A stretch of 64,000 bases of DNA from positions 930,001 through 994,000 of the forward strand of contig OZ245780.1 of assembly GCA_965227905.1 (NCBI GenBank), given 5' to 3'. Shown piece after piece: positions 24,956-34,466 of this stretch (positions are counted from its first letter, which is position 1; each line of letters begins with the position of its first letter). Both the position numbers and the translations under genes were made by a program. Source of the DNA: CBDDHT01 sp965227905 (GTDB lineage Bacteria > Pseudomonadota > Alphaproteobacteria > Rhizobiales > Methyloligellaceae). The notes beneath the pieces were generated by a model that ran no database searches, was not told where the DNA came from, and saw only the letters and a list, made by a program, of their open reading frames with translations.

Positions 24956-26596
24956 TCAGTTCGCTACGGCGTCTTGATAGGCAATCTCAAGCTCGAAGGC
25001 TGCTGCCATCAGCGCCTTGGTATAATCCGTATCCGGGCTGTCGAAGATTTTTTGTGACGGGCCCTGCTCGACGACTTTGCCGCTTCGCATGACAATCACA
25101 TAGTTGGCGAGGGCGCGAACGACTTTGAGATCGTGACTGATGAAGAGATAGGCGAGCTTGTGCCGGTCCTGCAACTCGCGCAACAGGTCGACAATCTGCG
25201 CCTGTACGGACATGTCGAGAGCGCTGGTCGGTTCATCGAGCATGACGAACTTCGGCTCCAGGACCATGGCACGGGCAATGGCGATCCGTTGACGTTGGCC
25301 GCCGGAGAATTCATGCGGGTAGCGATCCTGCAGATTGGCGTTGAGACCCGTTTCCTCCAAGGCGTTGCCGACGCGCTTGCGGCGTTCCTCATAGGTCATC
25401 TCCGGGCTCTGAATGAGAAGCCCTTCCTCGATGATCTGCCCGATCGACATGCGCGGGCTGAGGGAGCCATAGGGATCTTGGAAGACAATCTGCATTTCGC
25501 GCCGAAGCGGGCGCATCTGCTTGGAGTCATAGCCATCGATACGCTGACCGACATAGGCAATCGGGCCTTCGCTGGAAATGAGACGCATCAGCGCCAGCCC
25601 GAGTGTCGTTTTGCCCGAGCCGGATTCGCCGACCACGCCGAGCGTCTGGCCTTCCCGGAGTGCCAACGATAGCCCGTCGACCGCCTTGATGTGATCGACG
25701 GTACGGCGCAGGAGGCCGCGCTTGATCGGGAACCAGACCTTGAGATCTTCGGTTTCCAGGACGATGGGAGCCGAGTCGTCGGCCTTTGGCGGATCGCCCT
25801 TTGGCTCTGCATCGAGCAGATGCTTCGTATAGGCATGCTGCGGATTCGAGAAGATATCGGCGGTGGGGCCGTGTTCGACGATCTTGCCGGCGTTCATGAC
25901 ACAGGTTCGATCCGCCATCTTCCGAACGATGCCAAGGTCGTGGGTGATGAGCAGCATGGCCATGTGGAATTCCTGCTGCAGCTCTTTGAGCAGCTTCAGG
26001 ATCTGGGCCTGGATAGTCACGTCGAGGGCCGTTGTCGGCTCGTCGGCAATCAGAAGGTCGGGTTCGTTGGCGAGGGCCATGGCGATCATCACGCGTTGGC
26101 GCTGGCCGCCTGAGAGCTGGTGCGGATAGGAGGCGAGGCGTTGCTCGGGATCGCGGATGCCGACCTTGTTCAGCAGGTCGATGACACGTTCGCGGGCGGC
26201 GCTATCCGAAAGCCCGCGATGCAGTTTGAGAATTTCACCGACCTGTCGCTCGATGGTGTGCAGCGGATTGAGCGAGGTCATGGGTTCCTGGAAGATCATG
26301 GATATGGCGTTGCCGCGAATACGTCGCAGCTCGCTGTGTTCCATGGTCATCGTATTCTCGTCCTTGAACAGGATCTGTCCTGATGGATGAGACGCGGCCG
26401 GATAGGGCAGCAGTTGCATAATGGAGAGGGCAGTGACGGATTTCCCCGAACCGGATTCGCCAACCAGGGCGACGCTCTCGCCGGGTTTGATATCGAACGA
26501 GATCGAGTCGACGGCGAGGGTCTCCGTCTCGGACGAACGGAAGAGAACCGACAGATCCCTGACGTCGACAAGAGGCTTGTCGCTGGACGCTACCAT
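24956..26596 (-). CDS. yejF: Dual-ATPase ABC transporter protein, YejF-like
   Basis: The 546-residue protein carries two complete ABC ATPase domains. The first has Walker A GESGSGKS at 46-53 and signature LSGGQRQR. The second begins near residue 275, with Walker A GESGSGKT and signature FSGGQRQR. A fused DppD/DppF arrangement of this kind is characteristic of YejF. It would energise import of oligopeptides or similar compounds through the YejB/YejE channel. The gene is separated from yejE by 154 bases that contain a long inverted repeat. Confidence 0.92.
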   Translation of the reverse strand: MVASSDKPLVDVRDLSVLFRSSETETLAVDSISFDIKPGESVALVGESGSGKSVTALSIMQLLPYPAASHPSGQILFKDENTMTMEHSELRRIRGNAISMIFQEPMTSLNPLHTIERQVGEILKLHRGLSDSAARERVIDLLNKVGIRDPEQRLASYPHQLSGGQRQRVMIAMALANEPDLLIADEPTTALDVTIQAQILKLLKELQQEFHMAMLLITHDLGIVRKMADRTCVMNAGKIVEHGPTADIFSNPQHAYTKHLLDAEPKGDPPKADDSAPIVLETEDLKVWFPIKRGLLRRTVDHIKAVDGLSLALREGQTLGVVGESGSGKTTLGLALMRLISSEGPIAYVGQRIDGYDSKQMRPLRREMQIVFQDPYGSLSPRMSIGQIIEEGLLIQSPEMTYEERRKRVGNALEETGLNANLQDRYPHEFSGGQRQRIAIARAMVLEPKFVMLDEPTSALDMSVQAQIVDLLRELQDRHKLAYLFISHDLKVVRALANYVIVMRSGKVVEQGPSQKIFDSPDTDYTKALMAAAFELEIAYQDAVAN

Positions 26597-26633
26597 GCGG
26601 ACCTCTGCACCTTGAGAACCGACGAAATGACGC

Positions 26634-26709
26634 CCCGGACTTGATCCGGAGCCCAGGGCTGCATGTCAATGTCGGAATGTTTGGCCCTGGGTCCCGGATC
26701 AAGTCCGGG
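26634..26709. repeat. Long inverted repeat (family A) between yejE and yejF
   Basis: Two 26-base arms (26634-26659 and 26684-26709) pair with two mismatches around a 24-base loop; the arms contain CCCGGACTTGATCCGG. A near-identical element lies at 44167-44245. It sits between two operon genes, so its RNA hairpin could lower or process expression of yejF relative to yejE. No T-tract follows, so it is not a classical terminator. Confidence 0.9.
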
Positions 26710-26750
26710 ACGTTGTTCGGTCTCTATTTCAGTGTTTCCCATAAGCCGGC

Positions 26751-27848
26751 TCACGAGAATGTTTTTCGCGGATCGAGGGCGTCGCGGACGGCCTCGCCGA
26801 TGAAGATCAGCAGAGACAGCATGACCGCGATGACGCAGAATGCGGTGATCCCAAGCCACGGTGCCTGGACATTGGACTTGCCCTGCGCAAGCAGCTCGCC
26901 AAGCGACGGCGAGCCGGGCGGCAATCCGAAACCCAGAAAATCGAGAGACGTCAGCGTTGCGATTGAGCCGTTGAGAATAAACGGCATGAAGGTCAGCGTT
27001 GCGACCATTGCATTGGGCAGCAGATGCTTGAACATGATCTTGCCGTTCGACAGTCCGAGCGCGCGCGCAGCGCTGATATACTCGAAATTCCGACCGCGCA
27101 GGAATTCGGCTCTCACCACCCCGACGAGCGATACCCAGCTAAACAGCAGCAAAATGCCGAGAAGGATCCAGAAGCTCGGCTCGATCACAGCCGCGATAAT
27201 GATCAGCAGATAGAGCGCCGGGATACTCGTCCAGATTTCGATGAAGCGTTGGAACAGAAGATCGGTCCAACCGCCGAAATAACCCTGAACGGCGCCGGCC
27301 GAGACGCCGATGACAGACGAAATAATTGTCAAAACGAGTCCGAAGAGAACGGATATCCGGAAGCCATAGATCATGCGCGCGACCACATCGCGTCCCTGAT
27401 CGTCGGAGCCCAGCCAGTTTTCTCCCGATGGCGGGGCCGGTGCGGGGACGGGCAGGTCTCGGTTGATCGTATCGTAGCTGTAGCGGATTGGTGGCCAGAG
27501 CATCCATCCGCCGCGCTCCTCGACAGCTTCGATCACCGCAGGGTCGCGATAATCGGCAAAGCCTTCAAGCGGGTCTTCCTTGACGAATTCGGCTTCCTCG
27601 TAATCGAAGAAGACCGGAAAGTAGGTGTTCCCCTCTACCTGGATGATGTACGGCCGGTCGTTGGCAATGAACTCGGCAAACAGGCTGATGAAAAAGAGCA
27701 GCAGAAAGATCCACAGGCTCCAATAGCCGCGCCGATTGGCTTTGAAATTGAGCCAGCGCCGCCGATTGATCGCGGAAAGCGAAAACCGGCTTCGGACCGG
27801 CTGGACGCCATTGTCCTGGATCGTCACGGGATCGGTCTGAGCATCCAT
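26751..27848 (-). CDS. yejE: ABC transporter permease, YejE-like
   Basis: The 365-residue inner-membrane protein starts with a cytoplasmic basic segment and a first helix (WSLWIFLLLFFISLFAEF). A long periplasmic loop follows (residues 60-135), then the DppC-type permease domain with the loop EYISAARALGLSNGKIMFKHLLPNA that contacts the ATPase. The long first loop and N-terminal order are typical of YejE. The start MDAQTDP is placed 5 bases beyond the yejB stop codon. It pairs with YejB as the transport channel. Confidence 0.9.
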   Translation of the reverse strand: MDAQTDPVTIQDNGVQPVRSRFSLSAINRRRWLNFKANRRGYWSLWIFLLLFFISLFAEFIANDRPYIIQVEGNTYFPVFFDYEEAEFVKEDPLEGFADYRDPAVIEAVEERGGWMLWPPIRYSYDTINRDLPVPAPAPPSGENWLGSDDQGRDVVARMIYGFRISVLFGLVLTIISSVIGVSAGAVQGYFGGWTDLLFQRFIEIWTSIPALYLLIIIAAVIEPSFWILLGILLLFSWVSLVGVVRAEFLRGRNFEYISAARALGLSNGKIMFKHLLPNAMVATLTFMPFILNGSIATLTSLDFLGFGLPPGSPSLGELLAQGKSNVQAPWLGITAFCVIAVMLSLLIFIGEAVRDALDPRKTFS

Positions 27849-27853
27849 CTCCG

Positions 27854-28975
27854 TCAGACCTCGCGCGTCTCGAAATCGATCCGTGGATCGACCCAAGTAT
27901 AGGTGAGATCGGAAATCAGGCTGACGACAAGGCCCACCAGCGAGAAGATGAAGAGGGTCGCAAACACGACCGGATAGTCACGGTTCAGGATCGACTCGAA
28001 AGACAACAGTCCCAGCCCGTCGAGCGAGAAGATCGTCTCAATCAGAAGCGAACCCGTGAAAAAGGCACCGATGAAGGCTCCTGGGAAGCCCGCGATGATA
28101 ATCAGCATGGCGTTCCGGAAAACGTGGCCGTACAGGACTTCGCGCTCGGTAAGGCCCTTTGCCCGCGCGGTCATGACATATTGCTTCCGGATCTCGTCCA
28201 GGAAGGAGTTCTTGGTCAGCAAGGTCGTGGTTGCGAAAGCGCTCAGTGCCATTGAGATCAGCGGCAGTGTGAGGTGCCAGAAATAATCGACAATCTTCTC
28301 GTACCAGGGGAGCTGATCGAAATTCTCCGACGTCAATCCTTTGAGCGGGAACCAGTCGAGGAACGATCCTCCGGCAAAGAGCACGATCAGCAGTACGGCA
28401 AAGAGAAATCCTGGGATGGCGTAGCCGACGACAATGACCGCACTTGTCCATACATCGAAGCGGGCACCGTCTTTCACTGCCTTGCGAATGCCGAGAGGGA
28501 TCGAAATCCCATAAGAGAGCAGCAGCATCCATAGTCCGAGCGATATGGAGACCGGCATCTTCTCGACGATCAGCTCCAGCACGGGAATATCGCGGAAATA
28601 GCTTTCGCCGAAATCGAACCGGATGTAATTCCACAGCATGAGACCGAAACGCTCATGAGCCGGTTTGTCGAAACCGAACTGCTTCTCAAGCTCTTTGATG
28701 AACTCGGGATCGAGTCCCTGTGCGCCGCGATACTTGGATGAAACGCCGGCATCCCCGGCACCCGGCTGCGTCTGGCCTTGTGCGCCGGTTCCGAAGTCGC
28801 CGCCCTGTGTGCCGCCGATCCGTGCCGTCGCAGCAACATCCGTCCCGGTGACCTGCGCGATGATGCGCTCGACCGGACCGCCCGGCGCAAACTGGACGAC
28901 GATGAAACTGATGGTCATGATCCCGAGCATCGTCGGAATGATGAGCAGCAGTCGGCGGACGATATAGGCTGCCAT
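27854..28975 (-). CDS. yejB: ABC transporter permease, YejB-like
   Basis: The 373-residue DppB-type permease has an N-terminal helix MAAYIVRRLLLIIPTMLGIMT-like opening, then a Gly/Thr/Gln-rich periplasmic stretch (residues 45-85) typical of YejB. Five further helices follow, with the ATPase-contact motif QYVMTARAKGLTEREVLYGHVFRNA. It is translated just after the second binding-protein gene (22-base gap). It is one half of the membrane channel. Confidence 0.92.
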   Translation of the reverse strand: MAAYIVRRLLLIIPTMLGIMTISFIVVQFAPGGPVERIIAQVTGTDVAATARIGGTQGGDFGTGAQGQTQPGAGDAGVSSKYRGAQGLDPEFIKELEKQFGFDKPAHERFGLMLWNYIRFDFGESYFRDIPVLELIVEKMPVSISLGLWMLLLSYGISIPLGIRKAVKDGARFDVWTSAVIVVGYAIPGFLFAVLLIVLFAGGSFLDWFPLKGLTSENFDQLPWYEKIVDYFWHLTLPLISMALSAFATTTLLTKNSFLDEIRKQYVMTARAKGLTEREVLYGHVFRNAMLIIIAGFPGAFIGAFFTGSLLIETIFSLDGLGLLSFESILNRDYPVVFATLFIFSLVGLVVSLISDLTYTWVDPRIDFETREV

Positions 28976-28997
28976 ACAGCTTTAGGCCTTCATTTGG

Positions 28998-30833
28998 TTA
29001 TTGAGCCGTCAATTTGGCAGCTTTCGCCGCGTCATACCACCAGGTATCGATCACGGCGCGGGCATAGGCGGGTTTCGTCTCTGGACGTCCGAACTTGTTC
29101 CAATGGGCGATATTGTGGGACGCCTTATACCAATGCGGCACCCAATAGTGGCCGGCGCGCAGAACCCGGTCGAGTGCACGGGTGGCTGTAACGAGGTCAG
29201 TCCGACTCTTGGCTTCGATGATCTTTTCGATCAATGCATCGACGACAGGGTCCTGAATGCCGGCGAGGTTGAAGCTGCCATTCATACCGGCAGCCTGAGT
29301 CGTCCAGAAATTGCGGAGTTCGATGCCAGGCGTCAGATTCAGCGCATAGCGTTGAATGCTGACATCGAAATCGAAACTCTTCATCCGCTGCTCATATTGC
29401 GACGGGTCGACCCGGCGGATCTTGGCGTCGATCCCGAGTTGCGCCAGATTTTTGACGTAAGGCGCAATGACACGCTCGAATCCGGGCGAGAAGATCATAA
29501 ATTCGACCTTCAGCACCTCGCCCTTGGCGTTTCGGCGCTTGCCGTCTTTCTGCTTCCAGCCCGCTGCATTGAGAAGCTTGGTGGCCGCGCGAAGATTTTT
29601 GCGGATCCGTCCCGAACCGTCCGTTACGGGCGGACTGTAAGCCTCCTCGAAAACGGACTTCGGCAGCTTGTCGCGAAATGGCTCCAGCAAGGCAAGTTCC
29701 TCGGCGGAAGGCATGCCGGTCGCCTTCATGTCCGAGTTTTCGAAGAAACTCGAGGTGCGCTTGTAGAGGCTGTAGAAAAGATTCTTGTTGGTCCATTCGA
29801 AGTCGAAGGCGTAGGCGAGGGCCTTTCGAACGCGGATGTCCTTGAAGCGTTCGAGCCGCGTATTGATGAAAAATCCCTGGGCTCCGGATGGACGCTGGTC
29901 CGGGATCGTCAGCTTGATGAGGCGGCCGTCCTTGATCTGCGGCACATCATAGGCCGTGGCCCAATCGCGCGAGGTGAACTCCTCGCGCAGATCATAGGCG
30001 CCGGCCTTCAGGGCTTCGAGTTCAGCCGTCCGGTCACGATAATATTCGTAGCGCAGCTCGTCGAAATTGAAGCGGCCGCGATTGACGGGAAGGTCTGCAG
30101 CCCAATAGTCGGCCTTGCGCTTGTAGGTGACGAATGTCCCCTGTTTGAAGTCGGATATGACATAGGGCCCCGAACCGAGAGGAGGATCGAGTGTCGTCTT
30201 GTCGAACTCACGGGTCGCGTAATAGGCCTTCGAAAAAATCGGCAGCGTGGCCACGAAGAGCGGCAGATCTCGCGTTCGCACACCCTGAAAGTCGAATTTT
30301 ACCCGGTGAGGATCGAGAACGGTCGCTTTGGTGACATCCCTCAGGGGCAGGCGGATATTCGGATGGCCTTTGGTCTTCAGGATATCCAATGAAAAAGCCA
30401 CGTCTTCCGCTGTCAACGGGGAGCCGTCGGCGAATTTGGCTTCGGGGCGCAGATTGAAAGTGACAGTGCTTCGGTCATCGGCGACCTCTGCGCTTTCCGC
30501 AACCAGACCATAGACCGCATCTGGCTCATCGAAGGCCCGAACCATGAGGGAGTCGAACAGCGCCGAAAGGCCCTGCGCGGCGTCACCTTTCAGGATAAAT
30601 CCATTGAAGCTGTTGAAGGTTATCCGGCCGGCCGTGCCGATCATCGATATGCGACCGGCTTTTGGTGCTTGCGGATTGACGTAATCGAAATGGGTGAAAT
30701 CCGGCGGATATTTGAGTTCGCCGAAGGCCGATAGCCCATGGACCTTTTCCGCTGCCCATGCTGTCGGTGACGAGAGAGCCGATGCCGCGATCACACAGAC
30801 CAGAGCAAACAGCGATTTCCTATGAGAGCCCAC
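28998..30833 (-). CDS. Peptide/oligopeptide ABC transporter binding protein (YejA-like) 2
   Basis: The 611-residue periplasmic protein begins with a signal peptide (LFALVCVIAASALSSPTAWA). The body is an SBP_bac_5-type domain with the YejA-like opening HGLSAFGELKYPPDFTHFDYVNPQAPKAG and the later PLGSGPYVISDF and GFFINTRLERFKDIRVRKALAYAFDFEW. It binds the substrate for the Yej transporter. The start is a GTG, 3 bases after the stop of the paralogous binding-protein gene, with GAGG about 11 bases upstream. Two different binding proteins serving one channel would widen the range of substrates. Confidence 0.9.
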   Translation of the reverse strand: MGSHRKSLFALVCVIAASALSSPTAWAAEKVHGLSAFGELKYPPDFTHFDYVNPQAPKAGRISMIGTAGRITFNSFNGFILKGDAAQGLSALFDSLMVRAFDEPDAVYGLVAESAEVADDRSTVTFNLRPEAKFADGSPLTAEDVAFSLDILKTKGHPNIRLPLRDVTKATVLDPHRVKFDFQGVRTRDLPLFVATLPIFSKAYYATREFDKTTLDPPLGSGPYVISDFKQGTFVTYKRKADYWAADLPVNRGRFNFDELRYEYYRDRTAELEALKAGAYDLREEFTSRDWATAYDVPQIKDGRLIKLTIPDQRPSGAQGFFINTRLERFKDIRVRKALAYAFDFEWTNKNLFYSLYKRTSSFFENSDMKATGMPSAEELALLEPFRDKLPKSVFEEAYSPPVTDGSGRIRKNLRAATKLLNAAGWKQKDGKRRNAKGEVLKVEFMIFSPGFERVIAPYVKNLAQLGIDAKIRRVDPSQYEQRMKSFDFDVSIQRYALNLTPGIELRNFWTTQAAGMNGSFNLAGIQDPVVDALIEKIIEAKSRTDLVTATRALDRVLRAGHYWVPHWYKASHNIAHWNKFGRPETKPAYARAVIDTWWYDAAKAAKLTAQ

Positions 30834-30836
30834 GGC

Positions 30837-32687
30837 CTAGTTGACCTCGGCAAGCCGCTTGGCGGCCTCTTTGTCGTACCACCAGGTCTGCACGAATGCG
30901 ACGGACTGCGACGGTCCGGGTTCGGGGCGCCGGAGTTTGTTCCAGTAGGCGACCCGTGCGTAGGGGACGTGCCACTGAGGCACGATGTAGTGGTTCCAGA
31001 GGAGCACACGATCGAGTGCTTTTGTCGCGGCAACCAGATCGGAGCGCGACTTGGCGAAAATGACCTTATCGATGATCTTGTCGATGGCAGGATTCTTGAT
31101 GCCGATAAAATTGCGACTGCCCTGCCGGTCCGCCGACTCCGTGCCCCAGAAGTTTCTCTGTTCATTGCCGGGTGATTCGGATTGCGCGAATGTCGCGACA
31201 ATCATGTCGAAATCGAAGCCCTCCAGGCGGCTTTCATACTGCGAACTGTCGACCAGCCTGATCGAGACTTTGATGCCCAGCCGGCCGAGACTCTGTGCAT
31301 AGGGCTGCACAATGCGCTGAAAGGCCGGCGAAACGAGCAGAATCTGAACGGTCATTGTCTCGCCCGTCTCGGCGTTGGTCAGTACTCCATTCTTGTTGTT
31401 CCACCCCGCTTCCTTCAGCAGTTTAATAGCCTTACGAAGCTGCTGGCGATGCGCGCGCGGTGTATCGTTCTTGGGATTTGTGTAAGGCGTTGTGAAAACC
31501 TCGGGCGGAACCTTGTTGCGGACTTCTTCGAGGATCTCAAGTTCCCGGCCCTTCGGAAGACCTTCGGATGCTAATTCCATATTGGCGAAGTAACTGGCGG
31601 TTCGGATGTACTGGCCATAGAACAGGTTCTTGTTGGCCCATTCGAAATCAAAGGCGAGGTTGAATGCCCGGCGGACGCGTGGATCGGAAAACTTTTTCCG
31701 CCGTGTATTGAAAACAAACCCCTGCATGGGCGCACCGCGTTTCAGGTCGATCTGGCGTTTCACCACCCAGCCTTTCTCGACCGCCTTGAAGTCGTAGCCG
31801 GTGGCCCAACGCTTGGACAGATTCTCGTTGAAGAAGTCGAGGCGTCCTGCTTTGAAGGCTTCGAAGCCGATCTGGGCATCGCGGAAATACTCGAAGCGCA
31901 GCGTATCGAAATTCCACATTCCGACATTGATCGGCAGATCCTTGGCCCAATAATCATCGCGTCGCTCATAGACGATATTGCGTCCCGCCTTCACCTCTTT
32001 GATGCGGTAGGGTCCGGAGCCGATCGGAACTTCGAGCGTTGATTTTCCGAGATCCCGCGGATTGCCGTCTTTATCATTGGCCGTCCAATAATGCTTGGGC
32101 AGGACTGGCAGTTGGCCGACGATCTGCGGCAACTCGCGATTGCCTTTCACATCGAATCTGAACGTGACCTGCCGTTCTCCGGTTTTTTCGGCTTTGACGA
32201 CGTTCTTGTAATAGAAGCGATAGGCCGGGCTGACGCGCTTGAGTTCACCAAGCGTGAAAACGACATCTTCTGGTTTGACAGGCTCGCCATCGGAAAAACG
32301 CGCGCCTTCGCGAAGTTGAAATGTCACGGACGAATAATCGTCCGGATAGCTCGCCCATTCTGCAAGCAGGGCATATTCGGTCGAAGGTTCATGGGCACTA
32401 TCCTCCATCAACTGGTCGTAGATCAGAGACAGACCGGTGGCTGCATTGCCTTTGACTGGATAGGGATTGAGGCTGTCGAAGGTCCCCTGCGCGAACATGC
32501 GGATATCGCCGCCTTTGGGCGCTTCGGGATTGACCCATCCGAAATGTTTGAAATCGGGTCCGTATTTCGGCTCGCCGACCAGCGATAGGGCATGATGGCG
32601 TTGGTCTTCAGCCGAGGATGGCAGAGGGGCCCAGGAAAGGCCAAAGGTGAGGGCAGTTGCGGCAATAAGGGCTAATCGTGACGACAT
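30837..32687 (-). CDS. Peptide/oligopeptide ABC transporter binding protein (YejA-like) 1
   Basis: The 616-residue protein is a paralogue of the gene that follows it. It has a signal peptide (RLALIAATALTFGLSWAPLPSSA) and the same opening, HALSLVGEPKYGPDFKHFGWVNPEAPKGG. It shares the FNTRRKKFSDPRVRRAFNLAFDFEWANKNLFYGQ block with its neighbour. The ATG at 32687 (MSSRLAL) is chosen because the signal peptide starts there; the upstream codons are highly basic and unlikely. It heads the minus-strand series leading to yejB, yejE and yejF. Microcin C-like or other oligopeptide substrates are possible. Confidence 0.9.
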   Translation of the reverse strand: MSSRLALIAATALTFGLSWAPLPSSAEDQRHHALSLVGEPKYGPDFKHFGWVNPEAPKGGDIRMFAQGTFDSLNPYPVKGNAATGLSLIYDQLMEDSAHEPSTEYALLAEWASYPDDYSSVTFQLREGARFSDGEPVKPEDVVFTLGELKRVSPAYRFYYKNVVKAEKTGERQVTFRFDVKGNRELPQIVGQLPVLPKHYWTANDKDGNPRDLGKSTLEVPIGSGPYRIKEVKAGRNIVYERRDDYWAKDLPINVGMWNFDTLRFEYFRDAQIGFEAFKAGRLDFFNENLSKRWATGYDFKAVEKGWVVKRQIDLKRGAPMQGFVFNTRRKKFSDPRVRRAFNLAFDFEWANKNLFYGQYIRTASYFANMELASEGLPKGRELEILEEVRNKVPPEVFTTPYTNPKNDTPRAHRQQLRKAIKLLKEAGWNNKNGVLTNAETGETMTVQILLVSPAFQRIVQPYAQSLGRLGIKVSIRLVDSSQYESRLEGFDFDMIVATFAQSESPGNEQRNFWGTESADRQGSRNFIGIKNPAIDKIIDKVIFAKSRSDLVAATKALDRVLLWNHYIVPQWHVPYARVAYWNKLRRPEPGPSQSVAFVQTWWYDKEAAKRLAEVN

Positions 32688-32864
32688 CGCTCTAATCGAC
32701 TCCCGGCGCCGGGGGCGCCGCGAGGCGCGCTTGAGCCAGCGCACATGATTATTCCGAACACACCTAACATGCCGACGACGGATCGGTCCGCCAAATTACA
32801 ATTTGTTTAGGGCCAACGTGGTCCTCGCTCTTCAGAAGCTATCAGGACGGTCCAACAGGTCCTG

Positions 32865-33563
32865 CTATTGCGTAGTTTTCGCCTCAGCAGGTGTTTCCGG
32901 CTGTTCGGACTTTGCCTCAGCCGGGGCCTCTGGCTGCTCTGGCTTTGCCTCGGCAGCAGCCGCTGGTTGTTCGGTTTTCGCCATGGCAGGCGCTTCCGGC
33001 TGCTCAGCCTTCGCTTCTGCGGCGGGCGCCTCCGGCAACGGAAGGGGCGACGCACTCAAAGAGCGAAGATAGGCGATCAAATCGGCGCGTTGGTTGGGCC
33101 TTTTGATGCCCGCGAAGGCCATTTTCGTGCCCGGTAGCCATTTTTTGGGCGCCGCGATAAAGCCATCAAGCTGTTCATAACCCCAGTTTCCGCCCTTTTC
33201 CTTGATTGCGGTGGAGTATGCGTACTCGGCGGTTCCTTTCTCACGACCCAGAACACCGTAAAGGGTCGGTCCCGTCGGCTTGGCTTTGCCTTCTTCAACG
33301 CTGTGGCATTGCGCGCACTTTTTGAAGACTTTCGCGCCTTTTTCTGCATCTGCGGTTTGCATCAGCATGGCGATCGAGACTTCTTCTTTTTTCTCCTCGC
33401 CCTTGCCTGCTGCGTCGTCGGCTTCAGCGATCTCCACCTCATAGCCCGGTTTCTCAGGCGGATGGGCCGCAAACAGCAAGTTTGACACCGTTCGCATGCC
33501 GAAAAGAACCAGAACTGCGAACAGAACCGCACCGACGATTTTGTTGAATTCGAATGAATCCAT
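32865..33563 (-). CDS. Membrane-anchored c-type cytochrome with Pro/Glu/Ala-rich tail
   Basis: The 232-residue protein has an N-terminal membrane anchor (residues 10-32), a charged linker and one class I cytochrome c domain. The haem attachment site is CAQCH (83-87), and Met148 in GTKMAF is the likely axial ligand. This matches the CycM/c552 family that carries electrons to terminal oxidase from the membrane. Residues 180-232 are an added tail made of AEAKxEQPEAPA-type repeats. It is divergent from kdsB, which with pheA is a common alphaproteobacterial arrangement. Confidence 0.9.
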   Translation of the reverse strand: MDSFEFNKIVGAVLFAVLVLFGMRTVSNLLFAAHPPEKPGYEVEIAEADDAAGKGEEKKEEVSIAMLMQTADAEKGAKVFKKCAQCHSVEEGKAKPTGPTLYGVLGREKGTAEYAYSTAIKEKGGNWGYEQLDGFIAAPKKWLPGTKMAFAGIKRPNQRADLIAYLRSLSASPLPLPEAPAAEAKAEQPEAPAMAKTEQPAAAAEAKPEQPEAPAEAKSEQPETPAEAKTTQ

Positions 33564-33714
33564 GGGTGGAGACCTCAGTTAGAAGCGTGCTTTGGGGCCG
33601 AGCGGCTTTGCAACACAGGATTGAGCGCGACTATAATGGCAGAATCGCGAGTTGCAACACGCCCGTTCGTCGCGTCCGGTGGCTTTTTTGCGGGCATCAT
33701 CGAGACAGACCGCT

Positions 33715-34458
33715 ATGAACAAGGTGCTGGTCGTCATTCCGGCGCGCCTGAGTGCGACCCGGTTACCCGACAAACCGCTGGCTGACATCGCAGGCGAAGC
33801 GATGATTGTGCATGTTTGGCGACGGGCGAAAGAAGCCGATGTCGGGCGCGTGGTAGTCGCCACAGATGCCGAGAAAATCGCTCAGGTTATCGAAGAGGCA
33901 GGCGGTGAAGCCGTTATGACCCGATCCGACCATCCGAGCGGTTCCGACAGGGTTCATGAGGTGGTCAACCGGCTCGACCCCGAGGGAGACCTGGATGCAG
34001 TGGTGAATGTTCAGGGCGATCTGCCAACACTCGAGCCGCGTTTGATTTCCGATTGCTTGCTGCCTCTAGGCAATGCCTCGGTGGATATCGCAACACTCGC
34101 CGCAGAGATCACCGATCCGGAAGAACGCGACAATCCGAATGTTGTGAAGATCGTTTCCGGCCGGTCGAATGAGCACGGTGTCATGCGTGCATTCTATTTT
34201 ACGCGGGCGACGGCGCCGCATGGAGACGGGCCGCTCTACCACCATATCGGCCTGTATACCTTCCGGCGCGCCGCCCTCGACCGCTTTATCGCTCTACCGC
34301 CTTCGAGCCTGGAAAAGCGAGAGCGCCTGGAGCAGCTGCGGGCCATCGAGGATGGCATGCGTATCGATGTCGCGCTCGTTGACACTGTCCCGCTCGGTGT
34401 CGATACTCCCGCCGATCTGGAAAAAGCCCGCGAATTGCTGTCCGCCGGCCAGGACTGA
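33715..34458 (+). CDS. kdsB: 3-deoxy-manno-octulosonate cytidylyltransferase
   Basis: The 247-residue enzyme activates Kdo with CTP to give CMP-Kdo for lipopolysaccharide synthesis. Motifs include VVIPARLSATRLPDKPL at the N terminus, VVVATDAEKI, SGSDRVHEV, VVNVQGDLPTLEP and YHHIGLYTFRR. The start is set at MNKVLVVIP, since the 21 codons before it are not part of the fold and lack a ribosome binding site; the one before 33715 is also weak. The family often has QGDEP where this has QGDLP. pheA begins 8 bases after the stop. Confidence 0.93.
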   Translation: MNKVLVVIPARLSATRLPDKPLADIAGEAMIVHVWRRAKEADVGRVVVATDAEKIAQVIEEAGGEAVMTRSDHPSGSDRVHEVVNRLDPEGDLDAVVNVQGDLPTLEPRLISDCLLPLGNASVDIATLAAEITDPEERDNPNVVKIVSGRSNEHGVMRAFYFTRATAPHGDGPLYHHIGLYTFRRAALDRFIALPPSSLEKRERLEQLRAIEDGMRIDVALVDTVPLGVDTPADLEKARELLSAGQD

Positions 34459-34466
34459 AACATCCG

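Noticed and set aside
29001..30392. A 463-residue plus-strand frame opposite a binding-protein gene.
   Set aside because: Antisense shadow of a clear SBP_bac_5 protein; no family resemblance.
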